Origin: Cynocephalus volans
Taxonomy: Eukaryota; Chordata; Mammalia; Dermoptera; Cynocephalidae
Assembly (NCBI RefSeq): GCF_027409185.1
Contig: NC_084474.1
Location: forward strand, 28,644,382-28,708,381
Direction of reading: 5' to 3'
DNA: 64,000 nucleotides
The notes under the pieces were generated by a model. That model saw nothing but the letters and a program-made list of their open reading frames with translations, did no database searches and was not told where the DNA came from. This document shows positions 59,831 to 64,000 of the stretch, piece by piece (within the stretch, counting starts at the first letter, position 1; each line of letters begins with the position of its first letter). The translations under genes and the position numbers were made by a program.

Positions 59831-61649
59831 CTTTAAGTTTCTTCCCTTCAGGCCGGGGCTCAAGTGTTCTGGAGGGTATTCTCAGCACAACTTCCAGATT
59901 GCTGTTTTTGATACTTCATGTCTGGCCTATTTCTTGTCTATTAATTTTAAAGAATGATGTTTTTTGTAAAATTATTAGATTTTGTGGTAGAGTCAGGCAC
60001 TGACACTCAAGAATTTATTGCATTTGAACAGTTTCTGGATGGCAGTTGACATATAGCTGCACACTACTGAATTAAGGTTTGTTTAGAGAATCATGCAGCT
60101 GGAAGCAGCTATTGGGATCAAGTGATCCAAGACCCTGCTTTGCAGATTAGGAAACAAAAGCCTAGAAAATGTAGGGCCCATCAGTTTAAAATACAAAAGA
60201 TCTAATGTCATGGAACATTCTATCAGAGCAAAGTTTATGTTTTTAATCTTTCATATCATCAAAGATTAAATAAAACGGTCATGGGTTTTTATTAGTTTCT
60301 TAAAAAGTTTTGTTTATTAAAATTTTGAGATGCGTTATTATGTTACTTATTTTTTTATTCATTTGGAGGGGATTCAAATGGGAATAGTAAGAAACCATCA
60401 ACCATTAAATTTATTTGAAGGTTAGGCTCAGTGTATTATAGGAAACCAAATAGTTTAAGGTAGTTTGAGTAGCAATAGATTATTGTGGTCATCAAAATTA
60501 TGACTTGTATTTTGGAGATGCACAGTATTTGCCAAATGAATAAATAATAAATATGAAAGTACTTGGTGAACACAAAGTGTTATACTTTAGAATACTGATG
60601 TTGAGCAACACAGATGAGAATTCATTGAGAAACTGAGTGTCCAGAGCAAATATCATAAAGCACATTGTCAGTTCCTCTCTGGGATACTTGTATTCACTTA
60701 ATAGTGGGAAATAACTAAATGACATAACATTTGTGAAATACTAAATGACATGGCAAATTTGAAGAATGGAGTTTTTGTAATATTCAGTTCCCTACAATTG
60801 AAAAACCACATGTTGGCCTTTCATTAACTACTTTAGCCATATCAGGTACATGAATAGACTCCAGAAACATCTGCTATATGGCTGCCAATTAAGTTTGCTG
60901 TGTTCTGTCTGACAAACTGACTGTTCCATTAAAAACAAGTGGCTTTTCCAGGGAAAAAGATTTTGGGATTTTCTTTTGTCATCAGATAGCTCTACACCAG
61001 ATAGGAACATAAAAATTTTCTTTGTGTGGGGAAAGAGGGGAGCTTTCCTGAAGTTTGACTCATGTTACAGAAATGGGGGGAAAGGATTTAAGTGCTTATT
61101 TCAGTTCCTTTTCCAAACATGAAAAGTTAAATAGTAGTTCAGCCTCCATCCTTTCAGAAGAAGATCTCATTGCAAATGTAAACTTCACTACTCACTTCTT
61201 AGGGTTTCTTATATTGCAAATAACCCAGACTTGCAGATTCAAAATGCCACATGCAAATCCTAGTTTAAAGTCTAGAAGTGTTTGTGAGATGAAAAGCAGA
61301 AGAATTCTCTCTATGCTCTTGGATTCTCACTTAACCTTATTTCTTTTTAACTCTACATTACGGGTCTCCATGTTTTATCCTTTTAATTATAAAACAAAGA
61401 AGAATAATATTACGTTGTTAATGGATGGTCACAGAATAAACGCATGGCAGAAATGGAACTGACACTCATGGCCCTGGAATTTTAAACCTGAGTTTGTGAG
61501 GCCAGAGATTGACTTATGCTTTGCTTAGCTATTGTGGCTGTGTGGTGGAGGCAGATCAAACACACTTGATTCTTGTAATTGGGCCTTCTCCGAGGATGTA
61601 AGTTGCATAGAACACATTTTTTGAAACAAGTCAGAAAACTTCATCTGTA
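59831..61649. other. Unassigned, no gene seen
   Basis: A weak ancient-SINE-like stretch lies at 60085-60175 ('gcagattaggaaacaaaagc'). The 135-codon frame at 61055-61462 shows no recognisable domain. Confidence 0.45.
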
Positions 61650-61800
61650 ATTCTTTCTTTGCAATTGACTTGATTCTGTGAGCCTCATTGTTCCAGGTTT
61701 GCAAAGTGGGAATAATCACTCATCCCGCATATATCTTAACTTCCTTATGAAAGTCAAGATAGCCTTGAAAAGTTGTAAAGTCCTGCATAAACATAAGTTA
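61650..61800 (-). mobile_element. Possible MIR relic
   Basis: 'tgagcctcattgttccaggt' and 'gcaaagtgggaataatcact' resemble antisense MIR. The rest is diverged. Confidence 0.5.
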
Positions 61801-62002
61801 GTATAGTAACTGTGGAGTCCTACATTTACTCACCTTGTGGATCTTTTATTTTCTTTATTGGAATCATACTGAAATATTAGGTATGTCCCCAAACAGGCAT
61901 ATTGCCCTGTAATTGCTTTCCTAGAAGAGGGTAAAGATCAACTATCCAGAGAGGAGGACTGGAGAGGACAGAATTCTTGTTAATTAACCAGCATATGGAA
62001 GT

Positions 62003-62004
62003 GC

Positions 62005-62042
<38 letters not shown>

Positions 62043-62063
62043 GCACTCACCCTCACACACACA
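62003..62063. repeat. (CT)n(CA)n compound microsatellite
   Basis: ct repeat passes directly into a ca repeat with a few interruptions. Confidence 0.95.
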
Positions 62064-62512
62064 TATCAGTGTAGACCCATTGATTCTATTGTGTTGTTCG
62101 ACTTGGTAATAATCCATCACTTTCATTATTCATTTTGATGCTCAAATTGTCAAAAATTTGGCTATGAGGAGCCCCTTCAGATTGTCTCCTGTGTCCCATT
62201 AATATATGTCTTCATCATTCTTTGAGCCCTTCCTTATCTTTTGCACAAGATGTTAGGCTTATTTTGTACTTTTTCCTACCCCAGACTTGGAATCAGCCAT
62301 TTTCCTAAGGAGTCCTGGCCCCTTGTAGTAGCGTATGGAATGTAGAGAACAAGATCTTCATGCTAGGTGTGCTCACTGCAACCAGAGTGTCTTGCTTTTA
62401 GGTTCTTTCAGGGAACAAGGGGAAATAAGGGAAAGGAAATAGCCAGTCAGAAGTGTGTATCTGTTTTTAGGTGAGATAATGAATTTTCCATGTAGAAAGA
62501 ACAACATGTGCA

Positions 62513-62515
<3 letters not shown>

Positions 62516-62550
<35 letters not shown>
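62516..62550. repeat. (GT)n microsatellite
   Basis: Uninterrupted gt run. Confidence 0.95.
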
Positions 62551-62551
<1 letters not shown>

Positions 62552-62863
62552 GACACAGAGAGAGAAAGACTTATTAAAAAAACTTCAGTGTTTATGGAAC
62601 ATAATTTTATTCCTGTCAGGGATATGAGACATTGGCCTGGAGCTGCAGAGATCACACCATGGAGGGTCCTGTATACCATGCTAAGATATTTGATTTGTTC
62701 CAAAAGGTGAAAATTTTAAAACAAATCACTTTATTGATGACTCTAATAATGAGAATTTCAAGCCAGAGGTTCAAGGGCTAGGAGGGGCTATAGGATATAT
62801 TGAGGCAGGAGAATATACCATCAGGCAGATCATTTCTTCTAGCTCTGCTTAAATTCCACTTCT

Positions 62864-63668
62864 GCACACAAATGGCCAAAAGGCACTTGAAAAAATGTTC
62901 AACATCACTAATCATCAGGGGAATGCAAATTAAAACCATAATGAGATATCTTCTCACTCCAGTCAGAATGGCTATTATCAGCAAGACAAAAAATAACAAA
63001 TGCTGGTGAGGATGCAGAGAATAAAGAACTCTCCTGCATTGTTGGTAGGAATGTAAATTGGCACAGCCATTGTGGGAAACAGTCTAGAGGTTCCTCAGAG
63101 AACTAAAAATAGATCTACCCTATGACCCAGCAATCTCACTACTAGGTATGTACCCAAAAGAAAAGAAATCAATATATCAAGAAGATACTTGCACTCCCAT
63201 GTTCATTGCAATACTATTCACAATAGCTAAGTGATGGAATCAACCTAAATGCCCATCAACAGATGAACGGATAAAAAGAAACTGTGGTATGTATGCACAA
63301 TGGAATACTATTCAGCTAGAAAAAGAAATGATATCCTATCATTTGCAGCAACATGGATGGAACTGGAAACCATCATGATAAATCAGGCACAGGAAGACAA
63401 ATACCACATGATATCACTCATATGTGGAATCTTTAAAAAAAAGTATTTTTTATAGAAGTAGAGAGTAGAATAATGGTTACCAGAGGCCAGGAGGGGAGGA
63501 GGATTGGAGGGGAGGAAAAGTGGTGGACTAACGGATACAAAACTATACCATCTACCCTAAGTGAATCATTATGCAGTATATGCATGTATTGAAACAACAC
63601 TCTGTACCCCACAAATGTGTACAAGTAAATGTTAAAAGATTTTGATTTATTAAAAAAAGAATAAAAAG
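62864..63668 (+). mobile_element. 5'-truncated L1MA-like 3' end
   Basis: Sense ORF2 C-terminal text ('acatcactaatcatcaggg', 'gaatggctattatcagc', 'tggaatactattcagct'), then a 3' UTR ('agagtagaataatggttacc', 'acactctgtaccccacaaat') and an A-rich end. Flanking taaattccacttct (62850-62863) and taaatcccgcttat (63669-63682) agree at 11 of 14 bases, a worn TSD. ORF2 carries stops. Confidence 0.88.
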
Positions 63669-63682
63669 TAAATCCCGCTTAT

Positions 63683-64000
63683 AAGTTGGTGAATTACTTG
63701 GCAGCCTGGACTTCACCCTCCTTTCGGTTTTTGGTCATCTAACCTGAGAGAATTTAGGAATGGACTGCTTTCTAGTTTCCTGATTCCTAGTGGTATTCAC
63801 AAAATCTCTTTTAAAGACAACAGCATGGAAAGATAAATAGCAAAAGCACAAGGCCATGGTCTCTGGCATCCGTCCTTTTTATTGGTGTGTAAACACTGGG
63901 ATATTGTTTCTTGACGTACTTTAGAAAGTAAGTTTCCCATCAACTATGAAAGTAAACATGGCGCTTGTGTCCTAAATCATGAAGGATATCAGATAGTAGC
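63683..64000. other. Unassigned, no gene seen
   Basis: Short non-repetitive stretch to the window edge. Confidence 0.4.

Noticed and set aside
61055..61462. 135-codon plus-strand frame
   Set aside because: AT-rich, low-information protein with no domain. No supporting gene structure.
61990..62070. Possible CRISPR or satellite repeat
   Set aside because: Simple dinucleotide repeats without spacers. This is vertebrate microsatellite DNA.

Overview
This is AT-rich mammalian intergenic or intronic DNA with no intact gene. I found no functional protein-coding exon, tRNA, rRNA or CRISPR array. The best clue to the organism is the dimeric tRNA-derived SINE at 18036-18347. Its body (GGCCG start, cgcactcgg A-box region, ggttcggatcc B box, 'actggctgag' linker) looks like the CYN/tRNA-Ile-derived SINEs of colugos (Dermoptera). 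The three youngest L1 3' ends share a G-rich 3' UTR that I also associate with colugo L1. Colugo (Galeopterus or Cynocephalus) is therefore an inference, not a proof.

Layout. 1-7310: an old, near full-length L1 on the minus strand, interrupted by a 149-bp plus-strand young L1 3' end (530-678) and a 1.85-kb minus-strand young L1 (2994-4848) with a 22-bp target-site duplication (TSD). 7311-7989: unexplained, with a protein-like open frame. 7990-11625: a second old minus-strand L1 that keeps its 5' half. 11626-22075: mostly unassigned sequence with scattered MIR, L2, a mariner MITE, MaLR-type LTRs and the SINE. 22076-29690: an old plus-strand L1M/HAL1-like element carrying four later insertions: an MLT1-type LTR, a chimeric L1, an RPS20 processed pseudogene and another LTR-bearing insert. 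32365-37675: a third old minus-strand L1 with its 5' UTR.

The right half (37676-64000) is lower in repeats. It holds L1 fragments, two more copies of the same MITE, two more copies of the LTR family seen at 16507, another MLT1-type LTR, a hAT-type DNA transposon relic, several MIRs, microsatellites and a composite L1-derived retroposon (53767-54427) that joins an unidentified leader, a short L1 endonuclease piece and an L1 3' UTR.

Nothing here works as a pathway. The window is a stratified record of retrotransposition: old L1M/HAL1, MIR, L2, MER5 and MLT1, then mariner MITEs, then lineage-specific L1 and SINE. The items most worth following are the composite retroposon, the L1 with a two-part 3' UTR, the SINE dimer with an internal duplication, and the processed RPS20 pseudogene with a clean TSD. 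All family names come from recognition by eye and were not checked against a repeat library.
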